From CAZUTO01 sp964623085 (GTDB taxonomy: Bacteria; Pseudomonadota; Gammaproteobacteria; Pseudomonadales; GM7GCV1), in NCBI GenBank assembly GCA_964623085.1, contig CAZUTO010000007.1, positions 1 through 64,000 of the forward strand: DNA of 64,000 bases, in the 5' to 3' direction. The notes beneath the pieces are model-generated. The model was not told the origin of the DNA. It searched no databases and saw only the letters and a list, made by a program, of their open reading frames with translations. Shown in pieces: positions 8,176 through 16,155 of this stretch. Position 1 is the first letter of the stretch, and each line of letters starts with the position of its first letter. Both the position numbers and the translations under genes were made by a program.

Positions 8176-9516
8176 CTAGCTCTGTATTAGTGTTTTTAGT
8201 TCTTCAGTCGCTTCGGCCAAAAGTTCGCTGTCCCCTATAGTCTCAATATTGAGCCTAAGTAATGGTTCAGTATTCGATGCGCGTAGATTAAAACGCCAGT
8301 TGCCAAAATTCATGCTAATGCCGTCGGTTTTGTCGACTTCTTCAGCTTTTGGTTCGTATGTTTTCAAAATACGAGCGATGACCTTCTTGGCGTCATCTAC
8401 CCGAAAATTGATTTCGCCACTGCAAGGGTACGCGGACATTCTTTCGTCTACTAATGCCTTCATGGTTTGGCCGGACACGGACATCAGTTCAGTGATAAGC
8501 AGCCAAGGAATCATGCCGCTATCGCAGTACGAGAATTCACGAAAGTAATGATGAGCGCTCATTTCGCCGCCGTAGATGGCATCTTGTTCGCGCATTATCT
8601 CTTTAATGAATGCGTGACCACACTTGGACATTACTGGTTTGCCGCCGGCTTGATTGGTTTGTTCAACAGTATTCCAAACAAGTCGTGGGTCGTGAATGAT
8701 TTTTCCACCAGGGTTCTTAGCGAGAATCGTTTCTGCCAAAAGTCCTACCAAATAGTAGCCTTCGATAAATCGACCATCTGCGTCGAAAAAGAAACAGCGG
8801 TCAAAATCACCATCCCAAGCTAGTCCCAAATCAGCTCCATGTGCCGTTACGGCCTCAGCAGTCGCTTTTTGGTTTTCTAACAACAGTGGATTGGGCACGC
8901 CATTTGGAAAATCTCCATTTGGCTCTTCATTGATGTAGATAAACTCAAAAGGCAGATGCGGCGCTATTTCTTTTAGTGCAATACCTGCGCCGCCATTGCC
9001 TGGATCGACAACAATTTTCATCGGTTTCAAATTGTTGAGATTGATATAGCTGAGCAAGTGTTCGATATAAGCTTGCTTATCTGGTGAGTTGGTCACCGTG
9101 CCAACTGTGTTTGATTCGGGGAAGTTTCCGCTTTCAACCAAGGCTTTAATGTCTTGAAGGCCAGTATCATCGCTGATCGGCTTTGCCTCCGGGCCGACGA
9201 GTTTCATCCCGTTGTGCCCCTTGGGGTTGTGGCTTGCAGTGACCATGATGCCGCCGTCTAACTTGTGATGGAAAGTCGCAAAGTAGACTTCTTCTGTGCC
9301 ACAGAGCCCAATGTTAAAGACGTCAGTCCCGCTTTCTGTTAGTCCGCGCGAAAGAGCTTCGGTGATAGCGATACTCTCGTTACGAATATCGTAGCCCACA
9401 GCGACTGTTCCCGGTTGGTATAGCGCTGCATAGGCTCTGCCGATTTTATAGGCGATATCTTCGTTTAAATCTTCAGGGACTTTTCCACGAAGATCGTAGG
9501 CTTTGAATAGGCTCAT
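8176..9516 (-). CDS. algC: Phosphomannomutase/phosphoglucomutase
   Basis: Converts hexose-6-phosphate to hexose-1-phosphate for both mannose and glucose, feeding manC and galU. An alpha-D-phosphohexomutase of 446 residues: the phosphoserine loop TASHNPKGHNG is near residue 92, the metal loop DGDFDRC near 234, and the C-terminal phosphate-binding loop RASNTEPLLR near 415. The dual-specificity assignment follows similarity to Pseudomonas AlgC and the presence of both partner pathways; manB would be an alternative symbol. It is the first gene of the minus-strand group algC-galU-pgi-dehydrogenase, and a TATAAT element lies about 36 bases upstream of its ATG. Confidence 0.9.
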   Translation of the reverse strand: MSLFKAYDLRGKVPEDLNEDIAYKIGRAYAALYQPGTVAVGYDIRNESIAITEALSRGLTESGTDVFNIGLCGTEEVYFATFHHKLDGGIMVTASHNPKGHNGMKLVGPEAKPISDDTGLQDIKALVESGNFPESNTVGTVTNSPDKQAYIEHLLSYINLNNLKPMKIVVDPGNGGAGIALKEIAPHLPFEFIYINEEPNGDFPNGVPNPLLLENQKATAEAVTAHGADLGLAWDGDFDRCFFFDADGRFIEGYYLVGLLAETILAKNPGGKIIHDPRLVWNTVEQTNQAGGKPVMSKCGHAFIKEIMREQDAIYGGEMSAHHYFREFSYCDSGMIPWLLITELMSVSGQTMKALVDERMSAYPCSGEINFRVDDAKKVIARILKTYEPKAEEVDKTDGISMNFGNWRFNLRASNTEPLLRLNIETIGDSELLAEATEELKTLIQS

Positions 9517-9551
9517 TCTTGTGCTCTGAATAGGACAAATTACAGTCTAGT

Positions 9552-9580
9552 ATTATAAACAGGTTGAGGGCTGGAAAGCG
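9552..9580 (-). promoter_or_regulatory. Candidate promoter for the algC-galU-pgi group
   Basis: On the minus strand a perfect TATAAT is at 9557-9552, about 36 bases before the algC ATG. No good -35 hexamer is present at 16-18 bases, so either an activator is needed or the element is chance. Confidence 0.35.
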
Positions 9581-9777
9581 GATGTAAGTCTCGAATTTTA
9601 TTGCTGGAATGCTTGATTTGAGTGGTCTCCAGCAATTCTCTAACTATGAGAGCCTGGTTGCTACTCGTTGGCATAGTCGGTTAGTTCTTGGTGGGATGTT
9701 TCGTTGGCCATGTTTTGCAGGATTAACTAGGTCAAAACATCCTTTAATTAACATGCTGCTTGCGCAGCTAGCGAATA

Positions 9778-9800
9778 AAAATCCGCGGGAGGCGGATTTT
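9778..9800 (-). terminator. Rho-independent terminator of tRNA-Ser
   Basis: A perfect 9-bp stem, AAAATCCGC paired with GCGGATTTT, with a 5-base loop; on the minus strand the stem is followed by further T residues. It starts seven bases beyond the tRNA CCA end and is palindromic, so it could also work on the plus strand. Confidence 0.8.
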
Positions 9801-9806
9801 GTTGTA

Positions 9807-9894
9807 TGGCGGTGGGGCAGGGATTCGAACCCTGGGTACCTCTCGATACGCTGGTTTTCAAGACCAGTGCTTTCGACCACTCAGCCACCCCACC
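9807..9894 (-). tRNA. tRNA-Ser (anticodon UGA)
   Basis: An 88-base minus-strand gene that folds as a class II tRNA. The acceptor stem GGTGGGG pairs with CCCCACC, the discriminator is G and CCA is encoded. The anticodon arm is CTGGTCTTGAAAACCAG with anticodon TGA, a long variable arm follows, and the T-loop is GGTTCGAATCC. It reads UCA and, with wobble modification, other UCN codons. It lies between rne and algC on the same strand. Confidence 0.95.
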
Positions 9895-9933
9895 AACATG
9901 TTTTGCGGGAAATAATCCCAGTAAAAACGTGAC

Positions 9934-9976
9934 GGCAATTATAGCGGCGGGTTTTGAGGCCGCAACTCTAATTGCC
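9934..9976 (-). terminator. Stem-loop at the 3' end of rne
   Basis: On the minus strand GGCAATTA (9976-9969) pairs with TAATTGCC (9941-9934), enclosing an inner GCGGC/GCCGC stem. A five-T run follows eight bases later. It starts eight bases beyond the rne stop and probably forms the 3' end or a processing stem. The T-run is displaced, so intrinsic termination is uncertain. Confidence 0.5.
9938..9965 (-). promoter_or_regulatory. Promoter of tRNA-Ser
   Basis: On the minus strand TTGCGG (9965-9960) is followed by 16 bases and a perfect TATAAT (9943-9938). Transcription would start about 35 bases before the mature tRNA. The -10 element lies within the 3' arm of the inverted repeat that ends the rne transcript. 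Confidence 0.55.
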
Positions 9977-9984
9977 TTTTCAAA

Positions 9985-12729
9985 CTAAACTGTTTGAGAT
10001 TCGTCTGTTTTCTCAGTTGCTGCGGTCTCTGCGGCTAACCTATTTCTAGGATCATTGGCTGGTCTGCTGAGATCCCGCGGTGTGATTGTTACATCACTTG
10101 CCCTGTCGGTATTCAGTGGTTGAGAGACATTAACTTCTGCTTTGACAGAGCGCACTTCTGCAGTGACTTGTTTTGCCGAAATACGTGGATCATTAACTGG
10201 CCGTGTGTAGGATTCCGGTTTACTAGGAGCAGTTGTGCTTGCCAAGTCCGTCTCCGAATTCTTCGATGTCGCCGGCAGTTCGCGAGGTTCTTGTTTCCGT
10301 GTGGTGACAGGTTCATTCGCAAGCTTCGCTACTTCCTTTTCCACCTTACTTGCAGGTTGCTTGGGCTCTGGCGCTTCAGCGACGGATGGTTTGGTCTGTG
10401 ACATTTCAGCTTTTAGCGTTTCTGCTTGTGGTGCCTCAGATGAAGCCTGCTTAGCCGCTGGTACTTCTGCCACTTCAGCCATGGGTTGATTAGCTTTTGT
10501 CGCATCGGAAGCCATGGGTTGTTTCACTGCTTCTGGTTCAGACTGACTATTTTCAACAGGTCTCTGCTGAGATGACTCATCATTTTTTATTATAGCCGCA
10601 GGTGCTAGTGGCGCTGCTGTTTGCAGGACGTCCTTTCGTTGACGCTGGCGTTTAGGACGATTGTCATCTCTGCCACGGCGTTTTGCTTTTGACGACTGAT
10701 TGCCTGAGGAGTCTTGTTGCTCTTTCGAATTAGCCGATTTAGCCGGCTTTCGGTTTTGATTATCTTTAGCTGTTTGAGCGTCTCTATTACCGTCTTTCTT
10801 CTCGCTGTCACGAGCTTCTTTTTGGCGTCCAGATTCATTCCGGTTACGGTTTCGATTGCGGTTTCGATTGCGGTTTCGATTACGGTTTTGGCTTTGGCCG
10901 TCTTTAGATTGCCTATTTTGAGGGCGTTTTCGATCTTGTTGTTGCTCTGGCTTCTTCTCTGGCTCAGCGCTTCCTTTTTGGCTAATAAATAATGCCGCGA
11001 TCGCCGTGATGATGGCCGCTATTTTTGCATATAGACCAATCTTCGATTTGCTTGTATCGCTATTGGCATTTTTACTTTCGAGAGAAGTCACCTGTTGGGT
11101 GCGATCTCGTTTTGGTGCTGGTTGCGACGGTGCAATAGATTGCACTGCAGCCTGTGCAGTTTCTTGCAATGGTGTTGTAAGAACTGGATTGATGTCTGGC
11201 GCGATCAGTTCTTCTGGATCATTTACAGAGTAGCTGGCGACGACTTTTTCACCATCTTGCAGCCGCACTCTGCGGATATTGAAGTGCGGTGTTTGGAGGT
11301 CCGGTCTGGGAATGACCAAAATACGCACATTACCTTGGCGTTTTTCTAAGTCGTATATGTCTTCACGCTTTTCATTTAGCAAGAACGCTGAAATATCCAC
11401 CGGCACGAAGGCATGGACTTCTTTCGTCGATTCTTTCTGTGCTTCTTCTTCAACCAACCGCAAAATAGATAGGGCTAGTGAACGAATGCTTCGGATAGTG
11501 CCTTGCCCCGAGCAACGTGGACAAGGTTCAAAGATAGTCTCTTCAAGCGATGGCCGCAGTCTTTGACGCGACATCTCAAGTAATCCGAATTTAGATATTC
11601 TCGCAACTTGTACGCGAGCACGATCAATAGATAGTGCTTTACGCATACGCTCTTCTACTGCCGCGCGATTTTTTGCGGGTGTCATATCGATAAAGTCTAT
11701 GACGACCAGCCCGCCTAAATCCCTTACGCGCAATTGGCGAGCAATTTCATCCGCTGCCTCTAAGTTGGTATTGAGTGCTGTTTCTTCGATATCGCTACCT
11801 TTGGTGGCGCGGGCCGAGTTGATATCGATAGAAATCATTGCTTCGGTCATGTCCATGACTACAGAACCACCGGATGGCAGTCTTACTTCGCGTTGAAAAG
11901 CAGTCTCAATTTGCCCTTCTATTTGATAGCGATTAAATAATGGCAGATCGTCATCGTAGTGTTTGATCTTGCTCTTATAGTCGGGCATAACTTTGTTGAT
12001 GTATTCCATGGCCAACAGATAGGAGGGGTGGTGGTCAACAATGACCTCTCCAATATTCGGACGCAGGTAGTCTCGAACAGTTCGGATAATGACGTTGTTC
12101 TCTGAGAATAAGAAGTGTGGCGTTTTTGCGTCTGCAGATTCTTTCGTGATAGAAGCCCATAGGTGGAGCAAATAGTCGAGATCCCATTGTAATTCTTCGG
12201 TGTCGCGTCCTATTCCCGCAGTACGGACGATAACGCCCATGCCTTTAGGTAGTTCGATTGAAGCCATTTCTTCTTTGAGCTGGGTGCGATCTTCGCCTTC
12301 GATTTGACGAGAAATTCCGCCTGCTCGAGGGTTGTTTGGCATCAGAACCATATACCGTCCGGCAAGGCTGATAAACGTGGTCAGCGCTGCTCCTTTATTC
12401 CCACGTTCTTCCTTCTCAATTTGAACAATGACCTCGGTGCCTTCTTTCAGCACCTCGCCAATTTTTGGGCGACCACTACCGCGCTTGCCTTCGATAAAGT
12501 ACTCGGAGGAAATGTCTTTAAGTGGCAGAAAGCCATGGCGCTCCATGCCGTAGTCAACGAAGGCTGCCTCGAGACTAGGTTCGACTCGGGTAATTTTGCC
12601 TTTATATATGTTAGATAATTTTTGCTCTTTCCCTCGGGCTTCGATATCAAGGTCGTAGAGTTTTTGGCCATCGACCAGTGCAACACGAATTTCTTCGGCT
12701 TGTCTGGCATTAATGAGCATGCGTTTCAT
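9985..12729 (-). CDS. rne: Ribonuclease E
   Basis: The main mRNA-decay and rRNA/tRNA-processing endonuclease and scaffold of the degradosome, at the inner membrane. The N-terminal half (about residues 1-500) is canonical: S1 domain with HGFLPLKDI, DNase I-like domain with catalytic aspartates in SIDINSAR and DFIDM, and the Zn-link CPRCSGQG near 402. The C-terminal half is disordered and charged. A hydrophobic stretch near 561-583 (KIAAIITAIAALFIS) occupies the position of the E. coli membrane anchor, followed by an Arg/Asn repeat and Pseudomonas-like RPxNDPR motifs near the end (RPVNDPRIS and RPANDPRNR). Its 914 residues are slightly shorter than the E. coli protein. The leader hides the ribosome binding site in a hairpin (12735-12759). 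Confidence 0.96.
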   Translation of the reverse strand: MKRMLINARQAEEIRVALVDGQKLYDLDIEARGKEQKLSNIYKGKITRVEPSLEAAFVDYGMERHGFLPLKDISSEYFIEGKRGSGRPKIGEVLKEGTEVIVQIEKEERGNKGAALTTFISLAGRYMVLMPNNPRAGGISRQIEGEDRTQLKEEMASIELPKGMGVIVRTAGIGRDTEELQWDLDYLLHLWASITKESADAKTPHFLFSENNVIIRTVRDYLRPNIGEVIVDHHPSYLLAMEYINKVMPDYKSKIKHYDDDLPLFNRYQIEGQIETAFQREVRLPSGGSVVMDMTEAMISIDINSARATKGSDIEETALNTNLEAADEIARQLRVRDLGGLVVIDFIDMTPAKNRAAVEERMRKALSIDRARVQVARISKFGLLEMSRQRLRPSLEETIFEPCPRCSGQGTIRSIRSLALSILRLVEEEAQKESTKEVHAFVPVDISAFLLNEKREDIYDLEKRQGNVRILVIPRPDLQTPHFNIRRVRLQDGEKVVASYSVNDPEELIAPDINPVLTTPLQETAQAAVQSIAPSQPAPKRDRTQQVTSLESKNANSDTSKSKIGLYAKIAAIITAIAALFISQKGSAEPEKKPEQQQDRKRPQNRQSKDGQSQNRNRNRNRNRNRNRNRNESGRQKEARDSEKKDGNRDAQTAKDNQNRKPAKSANSKEQQDSSGNQSSKAKRRGRDDNRPKRQRQRKDVLQTAAPLAPAAIIKNDESSQQRPVENSQSEPEAVKQPMASDATKANQPMAEVAEVPAAKQASSEAPQAETLKAEMSQTKPSVAEAPEPKQPASKVEKEVAKLANEPVTTRKQEPRELPATSKNSETDLASTTAPSKPESYTRPVNDPRISAKQVTAEVRSVKAEVNVSQPLNTDRASDVTITPRDLSRPANDPRNRLAAETAATEKTDESQTV
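10841..10888. repeat. 12-bp tandem repeat encoding (Arg-Asn)n in RNase E
   Basis: The unit cggtttcgattg occurs about three times in perfect or near-perfect form (10847, 10859, 10871), flanked by partial units. On the coding strand it encodes alternating Arg-Asn in the RNA-binding region of rne. Length is a multiple of three, so copy-number slippage would keep the frame. Confidence 0.85.
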
Positions 12730-13297
12730 ATGATTCTCTCAAGTTTTGGCTTTGAGAGAGCGCTGAATTGGCTCGAATGAGCACAGATTGATAATGTTGT
12801 GCGAGGCTAACGGCACTCGCTTTGCATGCATTTATAGCAGGCAGTATCTATTCAACAGCGAATATATCCATCTATCTATATTCTATATTGCGAATATTTT
12901 TCGCAACGTTTTGGCTTAAAAGTTAACCGAGTTCTAAAAACAGTAAAGTCAGTGTGTCTATCGTTCTAAGCAATGTTATTCGCTATTTTATTATCAATTT
13001 GTTTTGCAATTTATTCCAACCAATCCATTCGGACTTTTCTTCTTTCTGGTTAGAATGTGGTATTCAGCACTCTTTCAGAGCGTTGTTTTAGTAAGCGCTC
13101 ATCTTTTCGAGCACTTCCAGCAAAATTTTATGGACTAGCCACCAACAAAAGTAACGGGCTTTGAGTCCTCTTTATCAAGCGAAGTGCTGTGCTTTCACAG
13201 CCGTCGCCGCGCCACTATAGCAAATGCTTATAACTTGCTCAAACTAAAACATTTTTTCTGGTAACTTGCGCGCTATTACAACTTTTGTGGTGTTTAG
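12730..13297. other. Divergent regulatory region between rne and rluC
   Basis: 568 bases without a gene. It must hold the promoters of rne (-) and rluC (+) and probably a long rne leader, as in other Gammaproteobacteria where RNase E feeds back on its own 5' UTR. Besides the hairpin at the rne start there is a perfect 7-bp inverted repeat TTGCGAA-TATTT-TTCGCAA at 12888-12906. I find no convincing sigma-70 pair and no small ORF with family features. Confidence 0.5.
12735..12759 (-). promoter_or_regulatory. Hairpin covering the rne ribosome binding site
   Basis: In the rne mRNA, UCUCUCAA (12759-12752) pairs perfectly with UUGAGAGA (12742-12735) across a 9-base loop. The 3' arm contains GAGAGA, the only Shine-Dalgarno candidate, five bases before AUG. 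The stem would occlude ribosome binding unless opened or cleaved. Confidence 0.6.
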
Positions 13298-14239
13298 ATG
13301 ACCTCGGACTCGAAGGTAAAACTGGTAGCGATTGATCGGGACGATGAAGGGCAGCGTCTCGACAATTTTCTCATGCGTAAGTTAAAAGGTGTGCCTAAGT
13401 CCCGAATTTATCGATTGCTCAGAAAAGGGGAGGTGCGGCTTAACAAAAAACGCTGTAAGCCAAGTGATCGCTTGTCCGATGGTGATGTGGTACGAATACC
13501 GCCCGTTCGTGTGGCGACGGATTCGGAGCCAGCAATACCTAGCCAAAACCTACAGTCCTTATTGAAGCAGGCAATCTTATTTGAAGATGATGCGCTGCTT
13601 GTATTGAATAAACCGAGTGGGTTGGCGGTTCATGGTGGAAGTGGGCTTTCTATCGGATTGATCGAGAGTCTGAGGGCGATGCGGCCGGACAAAGAATACA
13701 TGGAACTCGTCCATCGTCTTGATCGCGAGACTTCGGGGTGTTTGATGATTGCCCGGTCTAGAAAAGCCTTAGTTGCTTTGCATGCGGCATTGCGAGAAGG
13801 TTCGGTGCACAAAGAATACCTAGCATTGGCTGAGGGTAAATGGCCTGCTAGCCTGAAGACCGTCGATGCGCCCTTGCGGAAAAACCAGTTTAATTCTGGT
13901 GAGCGCATGGTTCGTGTAGAACAGGATGGCAAGCAAGCAATTACGCACTTTTCTGTCGAGCAACGATTTGATGGCGCAACTTTGGTTAAAGCTGTGCTCG
14001 AGACAGGTAGAACCCATCAGATTAGGGTGCATGCTCAGGTTTCTGGGCACCCGCTTGTTGGTGATGAGAAATATGGTGATCGAGAGCGACGTTCTTACTA
14101 TAAAAGTAAAGGATTGAAGCGTTTGTTTCTGCATGCGGCATTGCTAGAGTTTGACCATCCCATTTCTAGAGAACGAATCTCCGTTGAAGCGCCCTTGCCG
14201 GAAGAACTGACGAATTTGTTAAATAACTTGGAAAATTGA
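13298..14239 (+). CDS. rluC: 23S rRNA pseudouridine(955/2504/2580) synthase
   Basis: Converts three uridines of 23S rRNA to pseudouridine. An N-terminal S4 RNA-binding domain (about residues 17-70, GVPKSRIYRLLRKGEVRLN) precedes the RsuA/RluA catalytic domain, where HRLDRETSG carries the catalytic Asp142. Length 313 is normal. It is divergent from rne, the order seen in Pseudomonas, and its stop overlaps the start of the next gene (TGATG), so the two are translationally coupled. Confidence 0.95.
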   Translation: MTSDSKVKLVAIDRDDEGQRLDNFLMRKLKGVPKSRIYRLLRKGEVRLNKKRCKPSDRLSDGDVVRIPPVRVATDSEPAIPSQNLQSLLKQAILFEDDALLVLNKPSGLAVHGGSGLSIGLIESLRAMRPDKEYMELVHRLDRETSGCLMIARSRKALVALHAALREGSVHKEYLALAEGKWPASLKTVDAPLRKNQFNSGERMVRVEQDGKQAITHFSVEQRFDGATLVKAVLETGRTHQIRVHAQVSGHPLVGDEKYGDRERRSYYKSKGLKRLFLHAALLEFDHPISRERISVEAPLPEELTNLLNNLEN

Positions 14240-14883
14240 TGCTATATATTTTTGATTGGGATGGCACACTGAGCAATTCATTAGAGCGAATTGTGGTGTC
14301 GATGGAGCGCGCTTTTATTGATGCAAATAAGGCTGTTCCCGATGCAGAGGCGCGAAAATCCGTTATTGGTTTGAGCCTAGAGAATGCTTTTTCTGAATTA
14401 CATCCTGGTGCAGATGCGGTGCTTCTTGAAAGATTGACAGGATATTACCGCGGGCACTATTTGGATCTGGATGCCGAAATTCCGTCACCTTTATTTGATG
14501 GGGCAATGGATCTTTTAGAAGCCCTAAAGCAACAAGGTCATCAGCTCGCAGTGGCAACCGGTAAAAGTCGTCGGGGCCTTGATCGCATTCTGTCTCATAT
14601 GGAATTGCACAACTTCTTTGACGCGAGTCGCTGCGCTGATGAGACTAGATCTAAACCGCATCCGCAAATGTTGGAAGAGATTCTTGGTGAAACATCGGTT
14701 CGCGCATCAGACGCTTTAATGGTTGGCGATACCGACTTTGATATCTTAATGGCAAAGCATGCAAGTATGGGGTCGATAGCTGTCACCTACGGTGCGCACT
14801 CGCACGAGCGGTTAGCCAAGTCCAATCCGGACAGAATGATTGATCAGCTCTCAGAACTCTTGGAGCCGATGTTGGTAGAATAG
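14239..14883 (+). CDS. HAD-superfamily hydrolase, phosphoglycolate-phosphatase-like
   Basis: A 214-residue haloacid-dehalogenase phosphatase. Motif I FDWDGTLSNS (Asp6 nucleophile, Asp8) is at the N-terminus, motif II TGKS about 100 residues later, and motif IV GDTDFDI near 160; the cap is the small helical type. The ATG at 14239 shares its A with the rluC stop and is preferred to the TTG one codon earlier. The same gene follows rluC in Pseudomonas; substrate unknown, probably a small phosphometabolite. Its last 40 bases overlap the convergent maf gene. Confidence 0.85.
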   Translation: MLYIFDWDGTLSNSLERIVVSMERAFIDANKAVPDAEARKSVIGLSLENAFSELHPGADAVLLERLTGYYRGHYLDLDAEIPSPLFDGAMDLLEALKQQGHQLAVATGKSRRGLDRILSHMELHNFFDASRCADETRSKPHPQMLEEILGETSVRASDALMVGDTDFDILMAKHASMGSIAVTYGAHSHERLAKSNPDRMIDQLSELLEPMLVE

Positions 14884-15467
14884 GTGTTGCGGGAATAACA
14901 GTCGAATCCTTGGTCGCGCAGAGTCTGGCTCAGCTGAATCAGCGGTAATCCGATGATTGCTGTGGGGTCTTCAGTCTTGATGGCATGAAATAGGCTAATG
15001 CCAAGCCCTTCGGCTTTAAAACTACCTGCACAATCATAGGGCTGTTCGATACGGAGATAATTCTCGATTTCTAATAGATTGAGAATTCTAAATTCAACGA
15101 CAGTCTTGTCAGTGAATTGCTCGCTTTGTCCATCGGGTGAGATTAGGCAAACAGAGGTATAAAATTCAACACGGTTCCCTGAATACGCTTGTAAATCTTC
15201 CACGGCATGTGCATGTGATAGTGGTTTGGAAACTAATGTGTCGCGATTTTGAGCGCATTGGTCTGCGCCGATAATCCAGCAACCCTTCTTTAGCTTCGCG
15301 AGTTTTACTGCTTTTTGATGCGCTAATCTTTTTGCCAGCGTGGGTGCGTCTTCGTCTCTATGGGGAGACTCATCGATATCCGCCGACTCTGCCTCAAATT
15401 TCAAATTTAACCGCTGAAATAACTGCTGTTTGTATTTCGAATTAGTCGCAAGGATGATGTTTTGCAT
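14844..15467 (-). CDS. yceF: Maf-family nucleotide pyrophosphatase, YceF type (7-methyl-GTP pyrophosphatase)
   Basis: House-cleaning pyrophosphatase that hydrolyses 7-methyl-GTP in E. coli; specificity here is by subgroup. The substrate loop ATNSKYKQQL is at residues 7-16, ESADIDE near 27, and GADQC near 68 carries the catalytic Asp. The core ends around GLPLIQLSQTL near 176; the remaining residues include a divergent tail of about 15 that is encoded antisense to the end of the HAD gene (40-base convergent overlap). In Pseudomonas sppA lies beside maf; it is absent here. Confidence 0.88.
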   Translation of the reverse strand: MQNIILATNSKYKQQLFQRLNLKFEAESADIDESPHRDEDAPTLAKRLAHQKAVKLAKLKKGCWIIGADQCAQNRDTLVSKPLSHAHAVEDLQAYSGNRVEFYTSVCLISPDGQSEQFTDKTVVEFRILNLLEIENYLRIEQPYDCAGSFKAEGLGISLFHAIKTEDPTAIIGLPLIQLSQTLRDQGFDCYSRNTYSTNIGSKSSES

Positions 15468-15553
15468 GAGGTATGTCAGCTTTATAATTGTTTTTATTTA
15501 GTTTTTTATTATTGAGACGAGTTATTTGTGATCCTGTATTAAAGGAAAAATCT

Positions 15554-15582
15554 TTGACAGTTTAGTGACGTATAACTATTAT
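15554..15582 (+). promoter_or_regulatory. Strong sigma-70 promoter of the yceD-rpmF-plsX-fab operon
   Basis: TTGACA (15554-15559), 17 bases, TATTAT (15577-15582), followed by a GC-rich discriminator GGCGCGCCC. Predicted start about 15589, some 24 bases before the preferred yceD ATG. The GC-rich discriminator is typical of promoters under stringent (ppGpp) control, which would suit ribosomal and lipid genes. Confidence 0.75.
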
Positions 15583-15612
15583 GGCGCGCCCTGATTGCTC
15601 CGGTGCTGGATT

Positions 15613-16119
15613 ATGCTTCCAAAGATGATCGACCCGCGTCGAATCGCGGATCAGGATAGTGAGTACCAAACTAGCATGCAAGCAAGTTTATTGCCGCGGT
15701 TGACCGAGGCAGTAGATGCCATTGACGAAGAAATAGCAGTTGATCTGCGATTCTTCCGCAACGAGCAAGGTCGAGTGTGTGTGAAAGGGGAGGCTTCTAC
15801 CCGCGTCGACATGCGATGTCAGCGGTGTTTGAAGGTATCTGACCAACTATTGTTGGCCTCTATAGATTTGATCATTGTTTTTAGTGATGATCAGGCCAAA
15901 TCACTGCCCAAAGAGCTAGATGCATGGGTGGTGGATGGTACAGCCGATTTGCACGGACTCATTGAGGACGAATTGCTATTGGCTATGCCTATAGTTGCGT
16001 ATCACTCAGGCACAGATTGCAGTATTCCAGATGAATACATTGCGCGGGAACAGGATAAAACTATAGGAAGGCAATCGCCTTTTGAAAAGTTGAAGGATCT
16101 AACCGGAAAAACCGATTAG
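15613..16119 (+). CDS. yceD: YceD family protein (DUF177), 23S rRNA accumulation protein
   Basis: Small conserved protein linked to 23S rRNA accumulation and almost always encoded just upstream of rpmF, as here (36 bases). The family core includes CQRCL near residue 75 and a DLHGLIEDELLLAMP segment. I prefer ATG at 15613 (168 residues): the frame extends to a TTG at 15595, but that lies only about six bases after the predicted transcription start. ATG at 15625 is also possible. Biochemical activity is unknown. Confidence 0.88.
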   Translation: MLPKMIDPRRIADQDSEYQTSMQASLLPRLTEAVDAIDEEIAVDLRFFRNEQGRVCVKGEASTRVDMRCQRCLKVSDQLLLASIDLIIVFSDDQAKSLPKELDAWVVDGTADLHGLIEDELLLAMPIVAYHSGTDCSIPDEYIAREQDKTIGRQSPFEKLKDLTGKTD

Positions 16120-16155
16120 AGATGAATAAGACATTGATATACAGGTGGAGAACAC

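Larger units (their letters stand above)
9517..9806. other. Intergenic region between tRNA-Ser and algC
   Basis: About 290 bases without a convincing gene. It holds the algC promoter candidate, a small hairpin gctgc-ttgc-gcagc near 9755-9768 and the tRNA terminator. The open frames running across it also cross the tRNA gene and show no protein-family features. Confidence 0.5.

Noticed and set aside
9609..9988. Plus-strand open frames across the tRNA-Ser gene
   Set aside because: They read through a clear tRNA and a terminator, have no ribosome binding site and no recognisable family.
10605..11566. Multiple long frames opposite and within the 3' half of rne
   Set aside because: They are shadows of the low-complexity, strongly biased RNase E tail, and their composition mirrors the repeat.
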